Shown piece after piece: positions 11,301-20,417 of a stretch of DNA of 64,000 nt; within the stretch, counting starts at the first letter, position 1, and each line of letters starts with the position of its first letter. The notes below the pieces were generated by a model. That model was not told the DNA's origin, searched no databases, and saw nothing but the letters and a program-made list of their open reading frames with translations. Source of the stretch: Aaosphaeria pasadenensis (taxonomy: Eukaryota; Ascomycota; Dothideomycetes; Pleosporales); assembly GCA_022813625.1 (NCBI GenBank), contig JAKLMB010000003.1, positions 1,488,001-1,552,000 of the forward strand, written 5' to 3'. A program made the position numbers and the translations under genes.

Positions 11301-12802
11301 TGTCGTTGGATTCGGTGGCTTCCCGCGGAAGAGGTGGGAAGAGGGGGCGAGAAGGGCAGGGCGATTTGCGCGGCAGAAGCGGTTCTTGATGCAGATAGAT
11401 CCTCATCATCTCCACCTAAGCTCACACCCAGAGCTGCGAGCTTCGCTTCTGTGAGATGGTTGACATACGCGTCCCAATCCGCCTTGTTCGGTACCCGCAC
11501 ACGGTGGCCTTGGAGTCGCTCTGTTCGAATGTACTCATCGCTTGGCCAGATGCCTCGGTTCTGAGACAAAGTAGTTGCCTCAATAGTATCATCGCCTTGC
11601 CGATGTCCGAATCCCCTCGTATCATATCCTGCGCGTTCGAATTGCTGCATCTTCTCCCTAACAGCAGCCTCCGTCATTGGTTTCGGTGGGTAGCCCGGGG
11701 TGCCGCGAGGAACATCTCTCGCGATTGAAATGATGCACCCCTTTCCCTTGACCAAAACCTTCTTGCGTGGGCGAGGGGCATAAACTTGCTCTGCGGCGGG
11801 TGCTGCCGGTTTCGCTGGGCCTTCGGAAGGCTTAGGTGCCTCTACTGGACTCGACACGCTCGGTGCTGCAGCAGTCCTTTCTACGTTCGAACTGCGGCCC
11901 ATTTGCGATCTTAAACTGCCCCCGGACCCTTGCCGCGAGTGCGTGTCCGGGTTGGCGTACCTTGATGCCATCATCTTGCCGAGTTCTTCCTTTTGACCCT
12001 CGCTAAAGTGCGACCAGAAATCCTGCTGATTCAGGGTCTTGTTGTTCTTCCTCGACTGGTGTCCTTTCTTCTTGCTTTGTTCGATCACTGGTTTTTCCTC
12101 ACTGACACTACGATCTGTCTCACTGTCACTGACCCAATTGCTCGTTTCTCGATTCCAACGACGGTCTAAAAATTGGCGAACCCACGCTTCGGACGGACTC
12201 TGGTCGAGTGATTGTGTAGCGGGATTGGAATTAGTCCCCGAACGTGTCGGTGTGTCGAGGATCGAAGGGAGTCGGGATGGAATCAAGTGTTCGAGGTTGA
12301 ACTGGCTTGAGGGTTCGTCCTGCTCAAGATGATCAGGAAGAAGGTGCTCAAGGTTGAATCGATTCGGAGAATTATCCTCTTCTAATGGGCGCGGAAGCAA
12401 ATGCTCAAGGCCAAATTCGAGATGGGTCGAGTCGTCTAGATCGTCGCTCCCGAGATTAGTTGATACGATACGACCGCGATTGAAGGACGGAGGCGGATGT
12501 CTATAGGGGCTTCCCCAGCTAGCGGTGAAGTACGATGTGCTATCGGTGCGCTCGTGTCTTGCAACAGTGGAGGGCGTCCGCGGGAGATTTCCTACGGCAG
12601 ATAGGGAAGCAAGAGGAGGAAGCTCCGGGCTCGAGTACCCAAGGGTCTGAGTCGGGGAGGGACAAGTCCACAGAGTCTGTGCCGGAGATGGCGCACCACG
12701 AGCGTCCGGAGAGTAGTTCGGATCGGCCTCGGCGTGCAAGACAGAGGGAGGCGAGGATGGTAAGGGGAGCGAGGAGGACGAGGATTTGCGTCGAGCTTGC
12801 AT
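5315..12802 (-). CDS. Very large repeat-rich coiled-coil protein, filamentous-ascomycete type (no motor domain)
   Basis: A single uninterrupted exon of 2495 codons, unusual among the intron-bearing genes around it. The N-terminal third is disordered and Ser/Pro-rich, with three copies of an L-E-H-L-L/I-P unit (about 12270-12420) and a conserved-looking block (GCIISIARDVPRGTPGYPP, then a W..YV..L...KL.ALGV motif near residue 450). A run of 8-residue FKPDxPAF units follows (about 9780-10090). Next are eight tandem amphipathic helices of the form R-x-I-V-x-E-A-L (about 7660-8360), then about 500 residues of heptad coiled coil (about 5960-7650) and a basic, Ser-rich tail. Proteins of this layout are often labelled myosin heavy chain-like by automatic pipelines, but no P-loop motor is present. 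A scaffold or cytoskeletal tether (septum, spindle pole, cortex) is possible; this is inference from architecture only. Confidence 0.9.
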   Translation of the reverse strand: MQARRKSSSSSLPLPSSPPSVLHAEADPNYSPDARGAPSPAQTLWTCPSPTQTLGYSSPELPPLASLSAVGNLPRTPSTVARHERTDSTSYFTASWGSPYRHPPPSFNRGRIVSTNLGSDDLDDSTHLEFGLEHLLPRPLEEDNSPNRFNLEHLLPDHLEQDEPSSQFNLEHLIPSRLPSILDTPTRSGTNSNPATQSLDQSPSEAWVRQFLDRRWNRETSNWVSDSETDRSVSEEKPVIEQSKKKGHQSRKNNKTLNQQDFWSHFSEGQKEELGKMMASRYANPDTHSRQGSGGSLRSQMGRSSNVERTAAAPSVSSPVEAPKPSEGPAKPAAPAAEQVYAPRPRKKVLVKGKGCIISIARDVPRGTPGYPPKPMTEAAVREKMQQFERAGYDTRGFGHRQGDDTIEATTLSQNRGIWPSDEYIRTERLQGHRVRVPNKADWDAYVNHLTEAKLAALGVSLGGDDEDLSASRTASAAQIALPFSPPLPTSSAGSHRIQRQGSIVSGSFPLGPSPGHVSRQSMASPMSAFGPGRPSMHMHRHSTFSPASFMQQATSPLNGSWSPNNYFGVQGARGGSPALPLSRPDLADIVSPSSPFGMRPNQQFPLTPSQKDDLLAHMQAQQQQLQAQLMNHQQQQVLGMRPSSTLAEVPEDEAEEEEAPRQMTPPLKHATQPGPEITIPTPRGHRHNISANLEREARDAEYHLEEVIDKQFNEGGDFSTEPENAQDFKPFNPVNKPHWETVLHQPQPHNRAHSLAKPSQSSPFNFGPQENPRGDSDGAKTNISDVTNPSLEDGELHEASNASTQHSKAPSQVSNSWKDPKFAFGKPGSAMHSKHTSQSSVSKFNVEAKEFKFNPSASFNPTASFSPSVSSNFSFSPALNSTGFDASQSNRTSLDGMSGFNVTAPSFKPDAPAFKPDAPAFKPDVPAFKPDVPSFQPGAPAFKPDIPAFKPDVPAFKPEAPLFKPTVEAAPFQPTLGGNAMPSSGFNFASKGPSFKPDAPVFNPGSSSFQPALPNSPPTVISSKIFGNVSISANDIIKPAKRSKAVPIIRPDTTRQKTPEVEEEVHEDEAGRITNADGREKRARRDRADGDEVPKFALQPVLPSQPLAEARSPQTNKQEVQADREVLPEDKENLSPNTENAPAKSKTPESLPLAEAEAAEDLVSSPESDAVTPTVEEAPKPFGRTHKHKSSLSAAAKPFEFRPQNSYDLGIHVTKPSVSQNEELDVHSSPARNASRSPATTFRPSDDGSFKTALESRRHVQYPESESVDFDQLGQASFNDIDAVMKHMNEEGSDFGVERDEPAWEPSSPRLSTHDFERNDLPPTTNLRSDAPSPSPRRLYIPPNMHASSTSIITQDPFDDERAGLAYESPVHRLNNADEVPMSDWDEGLLSEGEDKIQTRSRFFDSHVDDIIGRLLQNRLGPLEQNLQVIQDSISMISQSSARGRRSMSTNERLDSDADDEDDEFGTDSHFRNRSPRKDRKMEKLRSIIKEALEANQPSITSLPVPVPEPILPERIRDIVADALVAHQEQSRSSEQAQSENIRDIITEALAQHQPPAPAVAPVTNDDIRSIVTEALAAQEPKQTVDVIQPDDIRATIMEAFATHVPPQAPAPVPEQIWPDDIRTIVTEAIAAQQAQVPAVEPIQPDIIRSIVADALSSHQPQAPAPIPEIVRPDEIRAIVAEALASQKPAPALEAPVDIPQPQVDLSEIYQVIGSLKASIAQTTSHNLQADDVRELIDDAFKRQDMQVATREESQAIQEKDARIAELERMLEETSERLAEEVEVRQALEGREADSARLLKVTEEELLLLREAANDDEHKIRALRDEAEDARRSLDTLNTGDEELRNKLIALEVENDELKLKAVAFESSEEDIKQRLNAVTAENEALSFTLEEHRLSADKWRNDLKQAHEETENMRKAVDTSRLQAEEAARIREAMRSKFEKLQQDMIVASGQAGAERVQWQKSDEEHMKRYEILSARIEAEGRTRERLERELERLETQEREGMKLRITLEQSQKHNARLEETLEQLKHESMEHQRAAERYEREFREAREAAHVEIRRTRVLMEADLDAANNQVNIVRAELESEISRVRGELDNVRMDADHLKAKHELDLEAASDAKKHAVDEALEKQELVFREQQQAFERRMDRLTQEHSRALEIAHEDMQRAEAYGQDRLSLADSKMEHLKDKVSLLEERLSIAKEAASAAAAAAQSVKSPTFAGPNSSFSSGGPEKISAQALRESIAVLQEQLQERESRIESLEHQIEEVDTDAPNKLKERDTEIGWLRELLGVRIDDLNDLIDSLAQPTFDRETVRDAAIRIRTNLQMEQHEKERLITGGQSFPTLSTLSNFASPKAVQLAAAFGNWRKGRENASSALAGSGNNSRNQTPSRTAPGPAQSFLSGLMTPPTSNLRRTPDLPSSTARPQSLRTNSNSSRGSNAGFAVLGKQPIPSTPPLLRKASYDQDAEDGHFSESGFYDDESTVDGDITPIGLNFGTELRR
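7660..8360 (-). repeat. Eight tandem amphipathic-helix repeats inside the coiled-coil protein
   Basis: The encoded unit is R-(S/D/A/T)-I-(V/I)-(T/A/K)-(E/D)-A-(L/I/F)-x-x-(H/Q), separated by Pro/Ala/Gln-rich linkers of about 15-25 residues. Units are similar in protein but diverged in DNA, so they are old repeats kept by selection on protein rather than a recent slippage event. Confidence 0.8.
9780..10090 (-). repeat. FKPDxPAF octapeptide repeat array in the coiled-coil protein
   Basis: About ten copies of an 8-residue unit F-K-P-D-(A/V/I)-P-A/S, spelled by a 24-bp DNA unit (ggcttgaa.gctgg.gc.tc on the plus strand). Copies are close in DNA, so the array probably expands and contracts by slippage. 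Confidence 0.85.
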
Positions 12803-14729
12803 TCAATTATCAACGGGCGGGCCCAGACGGTCCGGAGGGGGGAAAGACGCGCACCTTCGGCGGATTGGAGGTAGCGAAAAGGAGGGAGTCGCTCGTCCAG
12901 ATGGAAGACGGGATGGTTCTCGAGGTTGTTGGGCAAACAACGCGTGAATAGGTCAGGTTGGCCGTATCGTCCTGAGGCGGGAGAACCAGGGTGTGACGTC
13001 GGTAGATATTATTAAGGGCTACAAAAGAAAGGAGTGTAAAGTAGCTAAAAGAGCGACATGAGGTTGGAAAACACTGGAAGACCAAACATCCCTCGAAGGT
13101 AGCGGCAGTAGCAGTGAAGAGAAACAACGGCAACACGGGAGGATGCGAAGTTTCGCGACTGTACTGTTGGAGGAGGAGGAGAGGTGAGGTGTGCGTAGAG
13201 GAGGGAGGGAATAATTAGCTGGGGGAGAATAGGTAGGTAGGTAGGAAAGGAGAGGCTAAGTCAGCGGGGGAATGATTGGTTGGGAGACCGAAAGGTCAGA
13301 CAGAAACGGGGAGCATGGACACGAGAGACGACGAGGTTGAAATGAAGCAATGATGGGCGATGAACAATGACGGGGGTGGAGGAGTGTGAGGTGTTAGACC
13401 GTGTAGGAGAGATGGACCAAAGGGGACTGGGCAGCGAATGGTAAGTCACCATCCAAGTAAATTAGCAGAGTAGGTACAACCGTAGTCATTAACTACTACT
13501 ATTGGAGAAGATGCAGGTGTGGACCAGGAGAACGTGTCATGCCGCAAGGGGTCAGCCTTTTTTCCAATATGGCACCGCATGACATTATTATTAACTTACC
13601 AGTCCAGTAATTATGTAGGTACGAAGCATGAGCATGCCCTTGATAGGATAGGAGGATAACATTCATTCCATCTTCTCGTTCTACTTCTTCTTCTACGTTA
13701 CACACAGCGCACGCCCGTTTCCCTACGAAACACATGGAAACCGGGACGCTGTGCAACATTCGGCTGTTTCTTAAACCGTCATCCATCTTCCATCATCTAT
13801 CAAACTGTGCCTTACCAACATGTTATGTTCTCTCGTCAGATGTGTGTGCGATGCGCAAGCCTCACCAACAATTCTCCTCTACTCCGTATTCTCTCGTCTT
13901 TCGTCATCATCGCCCCCGAATCCCGGCATTGATCAACACCACCACATTTCTTTTTTGCCATCCAACACGTGTGACTTGTCCTTTCCTCTCCCTCAGATTC
14001 CTGCCGGCGACCGAGATCCATTGGCTGTGCGCCGCCGCGTCGCGCTCTTCGAGGTTTAAGGTAGGGTAGGCAACTATTCGCTTCGCTGTCCGCAAAAGCA
14101 CCCGGCGGGCCACGTTCCCAAATTTCCTCAATGGAGCTACCCCTCCGTTCTCCCCCTCCACCCCCCTTAAAGCTTTAACCTGTAGAATACTTCAATCTCC
14201 CTATGCATGGGGCGAGTAGTTACCTACTTCTTCCCAGACTCTATGAACCAATCTACCTAGGTGGTGTTATATCAATGCAATGCACCCTCCCACACGCGTC
14301 AAGCTTTCCCTCTACGCGTCGAAACAGCAAAACAACTAAACAAATAATGAACCAAACGAAGCTAAAATAAAAGAGAAAAGTTACGGAACATTAATTTGGC
14401 TACTTTTCGCTGGTTCAGGGGTTTCTTTGGGGCGGGTTCGCGCTAGAAAGCCTAGAAGGAAGCGGGAGCTAGAAGGGTTTCGGGTGTGTGCCGCCTAGTA
14501 CTTTACACCGTGTGCGTGATAATGTGCAAAGTATAGAGAGGTGCTATACGCGAATCTAGTGATACGTTTTTTTTTAAGAGCAGAAAGGTACCTAGGCAAG
14601 GTATGGGAGTACATTATAATCTGGCAGGAAGCTGATTGGAAGTACTGTTGTTTGTTTGGAGAGGAATTGATTGTAGAGAAATTATATATTCAGATGTGCT
14701 TTGGGGAATCTATGTACACTTTTCCATCC
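12803..14729. other. Intergenic: long 5' region of the coiled-coil gene and 3' flank of the MFS gene
   Basis: About 1.9 kb between two minus-strand genes. It includes purine-rich plus-strand sequence (12950-13450), a short TAGG tetranucleotide run near 13230-13245 and A-rich sequence at 14330-14380. Small open frames are present but none has a domain or matching splice sites. Confidence 0.45.
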
Positions 14730-14730
14730 A

Positions 14731-14762
14731 ATGCAAACGCAAAATGCAAAATGCAAAATGCA
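14731..14762. repeat. Tandem ATGCAAA-type heptamers in the MFS 3' flank
   Basis: ATGCAAA/GCAAAAT units recur about four times in 32 bp, with a further copy near 14774. On the sense strand of the neighbouring transporter they read TTTTGCAT and begin about 75 nt after its stop, so they are probably in its 3' UTR. Confidence 0.6.
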
Positions 14763-14835
14763 GTATGCCTATATGCAAAACACCAACCCTTTCCAAACAT
14801 CTCAAAGAAATCAAAACCAATATGCAAGCGTGCAT

Positions 14836-16644
14836 CTACACCCTCTGCCACTTAAACAGCCTCGTCACAAAAGGCGTAATCTTCACATCACCTCCCACAT
14901 CCCCCCCTCCCTCTCCGCCACTTGGACGATGCTCAGCAGCAACGGTCAACGGATCCATATTCGAGCCCCTGCGGCCCAGAATCGCAGCCTGTCTCTCCAG
15001 CTCCCCCATCTTCCACGCCCTGACCAGCCATAGAAACCCCGCGGCGCCCACGTACATGAAGCCCGCGAACAGCGTGGCGCCCCTGTACGTCCCGCCGTTG
15101 AACGCCACGATCTCGAGGGCGATCGGCTCGGCAACTAACACATCAAGTCAGTCAAAAGAACAGTAGTAACAGAGACACAAACGTCCAAGAAGAGAGGAAA
15201 ACTCACAAGTCGTCGGCAGCACCAAAACCAACCACGTGATGCTCAAACAACTCGGCAAATCCACGATACCCATGATCTCCGTCGTGACCGGCGCAACAAC
15301 AGCCCAATACGTGCCTGCCACCGCACCACCCACGATGGCATAGAAGATCAGCACGCCGAAGCTGTCGGCAAACATCCACACCACCAGCGCGAACAGGCCG
15401 GACAGGAACGTCATAGTAGCGGCCATGTTGACGCGCCCGAAGCTGTCGCTGAAGTACCCGATCGGCGGCCTGCCCATCGCCTGGCCGAGATTGAGCACCG
15501 CGCCGATGATGGAGCCTTGCCGGGCGTCCATGCCTACTGACCGCGCGTAGCTGGGCAGCGAGAAGAGGAGCACGATGTAGCCCAGCATGCTGAGGAATCC
15601 GAAGGTCAGGAGGCCGAGGAACTCGATTCGTTTGAAGAGCCGGTGGTCGAAGGATAGCTGGCTGGATCCGATCTGCTTGTTGCGGTCTTTGACGAGAATG
15701 GCGCACGTAAAGTTGACGACTCCCGCTATGATGCCTAGGATTCGGAATGCCCATGCTAGCGAGACGTTGCGGATGATGGATTGCGCGGCGAGGGAGTAGA
15801 TGAGGCCGCCGACGCCGGACCCGGCGGCTGATATGCCGTTCGCGAGACTGCGTTTCGTGCTGAACCATTGCGGCGCGATGACGACGGATCCGACGAAGAG
15901 GAAGCCCATGCCCCAGCCGAAGCAGACTCCTTGGGAGAGAAAGAGGTGCCAGATCTTGGTCGAGAAAGAGGCGCCGATCAGGGAGATGGTCTCGAAGAAC
16001 ACGCCTATCAGGAGGGTCGTCCTGGTTCCGTAGAGGCGAGTCGTCATGGTTGCAACGGGCGACACTGCCAGTGCTTGCGAGATGGAGAGCCCGCCGATAA
16101 AAGCATATTGCAATGGGGTTGCTCCAGGGAAAACATCATTAGCAAGGTAGTATGCGAGGAACACTCCATAGGAAGAATTGAGACCCCAAGTATCTATCAA
16201 AATGTTAGTCTTTGTCTCCTTGAACCATACAATTCTTGAATCTTTTCGGCGCAACAAGGAATCTCGCAAAGCATCCTTCGAATCTACAAACTTACGTGCA
16301 TTAATGATAGCACAACAAGCGACCATAACCCAACCGTAACCCCCATTAGGCGGCTCATCAACCTTCTTTTCGTCAACCTCAAGCTCGCCAGCTTCTACAG
16401 TCCCATCAGTCGCAGGCACTTCATCACTCTTCTCGCCCTTCGTCGCATCCCTCCGCCCTCCATCCCCTATCGCACTGCCGTCCCTGACACCATCATCCTT
16501 GCTCTTCACAGACCCATCGATGCGGTCACGAACAGAACCATCCTCCTCTTTCCCATCTCCAACCTCGCGCAGAGGTGACTCATGATTCGTCGTCATAGGC
16601 TCGGAAATAAATGGGCAAGCTCCGCACAGTGTAGAGACCTCCAA
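14836..16644 (-). CDS. MFS transporter, monocarboxylate (MCT/MCH) type
   Basis: Exons on the minus strand: 16644-16296, 16193-15207 and 15134-14836, with introns of 102 and 71-72 nt having GTAAGT/GTGAGT donors and TAG acceptors. The product is 544 residues, or 528 if the second ATG at 16596 is used. A charged N-terminal tail of about 95 residues precedes the family motif PPNGGYGW at the first membrane segment. WGLNSSYGVFL follows across the first splice junction, and about twelve hydrophobic segments are visible. The R-x-G-R-P-P-I-G-Y-like loop between helices 8 and 9 is also present. The family moves monocarboxylates or related small acids, sometimes riboflavin, across the plasma or organelle membrane with protons. 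The substrate cannot be read from sequence. A run of residues in the first intron translates without stop, so intron retention would give an in-frame but unlikely insertion. Confidence 0.9.
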
Positions 16645-17601
16645 CGATGCATGGGACAGAAGCGGCGCAAAGTCGTCCAGCTACAGTGAAGTTTCGATCC
16701 AATACACACAATTATATCAAGGGTGCACCAGGGTATCCATAACCGCGAAACGTTCGTCAGAGTATCCAAAGAGAAGGCAAAAAAAGTGGAGGAAGGTAGG
16801 TTAAAGAAGAAAAGTGCGGTGGGCGCGGCCGGCGTATCTAGCGTTTGAGAAGAAAGCAAAAGGCCCCCAGTCCGAGGTACGAAGGTAAGTACAATTATTA
16901 ACGACGAACTAACGGGCGTCCCTGATGATAACGAATGGGAATTTTCCCTTCTTCTCCTTAAGGCAAATCTGATAACCGCGAATCGTACCGGGAATAAGGG
17001 CTTTTTCGTTACGACATCGTATGTGCTGATTGGCCGGCTCGAGGGGAACTGGTCGCGTTTTCGGATAAGTGGCCAAGGGCTTTGCCGCTTTCCGCCTTCC
17101 GCTTTGCGGGGCAGACGAGATGGGGAGTTTGCCTTGAGATGGAAGATTACTCGTACAATACCTACCGGTAGGTACTATCGGGTAGGCTGTTGGTGGAGGA
17201 TTGCGGCGCGGAACACGTCCCGCTTACGTTCTTGATATTGACTTGGTGAGATCTGACATCACTCAACGATAATCGTCCAATGTCTGATGGCATTGATATC
17301 ACTCGTGAAGGACTGGCATCTTATATACATGCTGTGGACCATTACTCATCCACTTAACCTACGCTGTAAGCTCATACGTATATGCATGTGCTTTCAAGCA
17401 CAGAGTTGCCAGCTGAGATACACCATCAAACGCAAAATATCTTGTATTGTTGTTCGAAGTCAATCATCATCGACAATGGACAAATGTATAACGTCCCGCA
17501 TATTAACATCCGAATCACAAGGCAAAGCAACCAATTGAACACAGAAAGATTCAAACCAAGCATCAAGTAGCTTCTAATTCTTCAATTCATCTAGGAAACC
17601 C
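16645..17601. other. Intergenic: MFS promoter side and phosphatase 3' side
   Basis: About 950 bp between two minus-strand genes. The left part carries the transporter promoter; 17280-17570 is AT-richer and probably holds the phosphatase 3' UTR. A direct CCTACCGGTAGG palindrome lies at 17160-17171. No gene is supported. Confidence 0.45.
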
Positions 17602-18318
17602 CTAAAACCTCCTCCCCCTCTTCTCATCCCTCCTATCCAACCCCTCACACTCCTCCTCCCCAATAACAACCTCCTCATACGGCTGTGCCAACGTCCAAAT
17701 CAGATCGAACCTGTCGTCCGGATACTTCGGCGCATTCTTCTTCTTCACCCCCATCTCGATCACAATGTCCCTCAGCGCGTCGTGCTCCCACGCGATCAGG
17801 ATGTTCCCGGAGCCATCGTACTTCTCGACGACCTTGCGGACGCACTTGGGGTCGTCGCGGTCGCAGGAGAGGTCGACGGGGAGGTTGAGGTCTCTGGCGA
17901 CGGGGAGGACGGTGTCGTATGCGCGCTTGCGTTTGCCGTCTGGGTAAGTGGTCGTTAGTATCAGAGTGAAGCATCTCAGCACGATTTCCCCCATCTTTGC
18001 CTCGTATCTCTGGCGTTTTCATTCTGTTGGGAATACGTGACGGTCGATGGCTGCTAGTCGAGAGAATTGGAGGTAAAACATACCAGGCTTGTACTGCTGC
18101 GCCATAACGTGCCCAATATCATACTTCGACTCCTTGCCAAACACCTTCCTCAGACACTGCGCGCGCTGGACGCCCTCTGCGCTGAGCCCCGTACCTTCCT
18201 CTGGCTTCTCGCCATGGCGGATCAGGTACACTGTCGGTTTCGCCGCTGCTGCTACCGCTGCTGCGGATGTGAGGGCGCTGCAGCCGAAGAGGACGGGGAG
18301 GAGGAATGGTAGATGCAT
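17602..18318 (-). CDS. Secreted phosphoglycerate-mutase-like / histidine phosphatase family protein
   Basis: Two exons on the minus strand, 18318-18084 and 17939-17602, joined across a 144-nt GT-AG intron in phase, giving 190 residues. A hydrophobic signal sequence rich in Leu and Ala occupies residues 1-26. It is followed by the catalytic loop LIRHGEK, in which the histidine is the phospho-acceptor of this fold, and later by AWEHD, which supplies the second histidine. The protein is shorter than broad-specificity phosphatases and resembles the small fungal PGAM-like proteins of unknown substrate. It probably acts in the secretory pathway or outside the cell. A charged, Arg-rich tail ends the protein. 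The reaction is likely phosphate ester hydrolysis; the substrate is unknown. Confidence 0.85.
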
Positions 18319-19546
18319 GATGGCGTTGGCGATTTGAGTTCAAGCAAACGCTGGCGGGAGTATCTTTTATTTTTGAGTAGGGCGAAGTAGCACGCTCGAT
18401 GGGATTTATATATACACATCGGATTGTGAATTGCGATCTACTACACGTCCGTACATGCCGCATACGAGCGACGTCCCTCCCGTCGAACTAAACCAGGCAG
18501 CAATAGTAATAGTATACCTAAACCCAATGTCATCCTCAGCCTCTCTCTTGGCCGTGGCAGCGCACGTGTATACAGGAAACGGGTGGTAGTTTATTCACGA
18601 GGAATGGAAGTGCGCAAGTGTTGTTGTTGGTATACATCAAGGTGTGCGACGTTGAGTATGGTCGGCCAGTGAGGTGGCGAGGCAACCACACGTGTCGGGC
18701 GTGGGGGAGGCTTGTTGTAGGAATGGGTCGTGCCGTACCCGTTCGGGCGATCATCATTGGCGTGGGTAGTCTAGGAAGGGCAGGTCATTATGCAAATAAG
18801 TACTTGATTAGGATTTAGAAGAAGACGGCGGTATATATTTGTGTGTTGGAATACATTGACCAGTGTGTGTATTAAGTGAATGATAATTAAGATTGTGAGT
18901 ATTCAGACAGGCAAGTACGCTAGCCGTCCTTGGTGCACAGGTGAAAGAAAAGAGAAAGAACAAAAATAGAACCTATATAAAGGCCTTAATTTGCAAGAAC
19001 TTTCAAGAATTCCGAGGCTACCACCGAAGTAAGGAAATCAGGCTCTACCAAGAATAGCTTTTCCACGACTTGTGCGGCCGGAGTGGAATCGATCTTGATC
19101 GGTTTCATGAAACCTGCACAATGTTAAAGGGTCATACATCGGATACTGCCAATCAGCGTTGTTTTCTGTTCTTGTCTTTTCTGGAATCAGCTCAGGTTCA
19201 AACCTGGGTTGATTCCTCTTTATTATTATTTTTTAGCATATTTCATTTCATCTGATCCTATCACAGATACCTTGACTTCTGTTCAACACTGCAGCGGAGC
19301 GGATTGAGCCTTAGCATATGGGAGCATTGGTAGCAACTAATTATTTAAAAAGCTTTCGAGTTGTTCGAGGTGGAGTTTATGGTATTAGAGAAGCGATCGT
19401 TCCAATACAGGTGTCGACAGCCTGAAGGAGTGAGCTATGTGCTTGTAGATATCGTTTGGTGCACACGTAGCTGAACTCATTACAAACACTTCGGTTGTGC
19501 TATTTTAAAAGACTCATCTCAAGCGTCATCAATACCGTGAGAATCG
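18319..19546. other. Intergenic, no gene seen
   Basis: Contains the phosphatase promoter on the left and the 3' flank of the kinase gene on the right. One imperfect inverted repeat is noted separately (19183-19216). No coding region or RNA gene is supported. Confidence 0.45.
19183..19216. repeat. Imperfect 34-bp inverted repeat (hairpin)
   Basis: GGAATCA and CAGGTT pair with AACCTG and TGATTCC around a 2-nt loop, with an unpaired 3-nt internal step (gct/ggt). The inner part superficially resembles a tRNA T-arm, but no D-arm, anticodon arm or acceptor stem can be fitted around it. Confidence 0.55.
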
Positions 19547-20381
19547 CTATCCACCTTTGATCTTCTGCAGATCAGACATGATCTCCGTAGCGCAACTGTA
19601 GCTGCCTATCCAGCACTTACGCACCACACTAGCCCACCGATACCGCTCCAGAGAAGGAAACTCGTGACATTCGAATCGCCTGCGAATCTCATCCTCGTCA
19701 TCTGCCGTGTCGAGGTCCGGGAATGGCGGCAGGCCTGTCATCATGAAGTAGAGAGCTGTCCCAAAGGCGAATATGTCTGTCCGCTGATCGCAATGATTTC
19801 GGTCCTCTCGTGGCATTGAAGACATAGAACCCTCAGCCGCCCCACCGTTGAGAAGAACCACCCCATCAGAACCCAGAAGTCTCCCTTGAAAGTCACATAG
19901 CTTGATCGACAAGTCGTCGCTGAGGAGGAGATTGCCGACACTGAAATCGCAATGAAGAACGTTCTTTTCGTGGATGAAGGCAAGGCCCTCAGCAGCCTGC
20001 CACGCCCATTCTAGCTTTTGCTCCAGCGGCGTGTCGGGGGCGATGTCTCGTAGATATCTTTCAACTGATCCGTTCGGCATGTATTCGAGTACAATGCCGT
20101 CTTCGTGTCTCTCCAAAAAGCGTATTATTCTTGGGTGATGTCCTAGTCTGCGTAATATCTGTTCTTCAACCTTCAACCCTTCTACTACAGCATTTCTGAT
20201 ATTTTTGCGATATTGGAGACCTTCAGTCGTATAGACGCCTTCATCTTCGTTTGGAGGCACCAGTGGAAATTTGAGAATGGTTTTCTTTTCCAAGTGGCCG
20301 ATGAAATTGCTAGCACCAGCTGTTACGAAACTGCGGACCCCCCTTAAGATACCAAGATGTAAACACGTACGGGTCCATCAT
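19547..20381 (-). CDS. Fungal protein-kinase-like protein with HCD catalytic loop
   Basis: The main exon is 20330-19547. A proposed first exon of 11 nt (20381-20371, ATG ATG GAC CC) joins through a 40-nt intron (GTACGT...CGCAG) in exact phase and supplies a start where the long frame has no upstream ATG; the product is 264 residues. Kinase features: AGASNFIG in place of a full glycine loop, TILKFP carrying the ATP-binding lysine, HCDFSVGN as catalytic loop (instead of HRDxKxxN) and CDFQG replacing DFG. The small helical lobe ends at WIGSYSCA. This HCD/DFQG pattern belongs to an expanded family of fungal kinases often found near HET and other allorecognition genes. Activity is plausible because the catalytic Asp, Asn and metal-binding Asp are kept, but it is unproven. 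The first exon is less certain than the rest. Confidence 0.8.
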
Positions 20382-20417
20382 AAATCCAAAGCTCTTGATG
20401 ATGAGAGGAAGAGTACG

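Noticed and set aside
5315..12802. Calling the large coiled-coil protein a myosin
   Set aside because: No motor domain, P-loop or switch motifs; only the coiled coil is shared.
19183..19216. tRNA gene suggested by a GGTTCAAAC T-loop-like sequence
   Set aside because: No acceptor stem, D-arm or anticodon arm could be fitted within 90 bp; it is better read as a simple hairpin.
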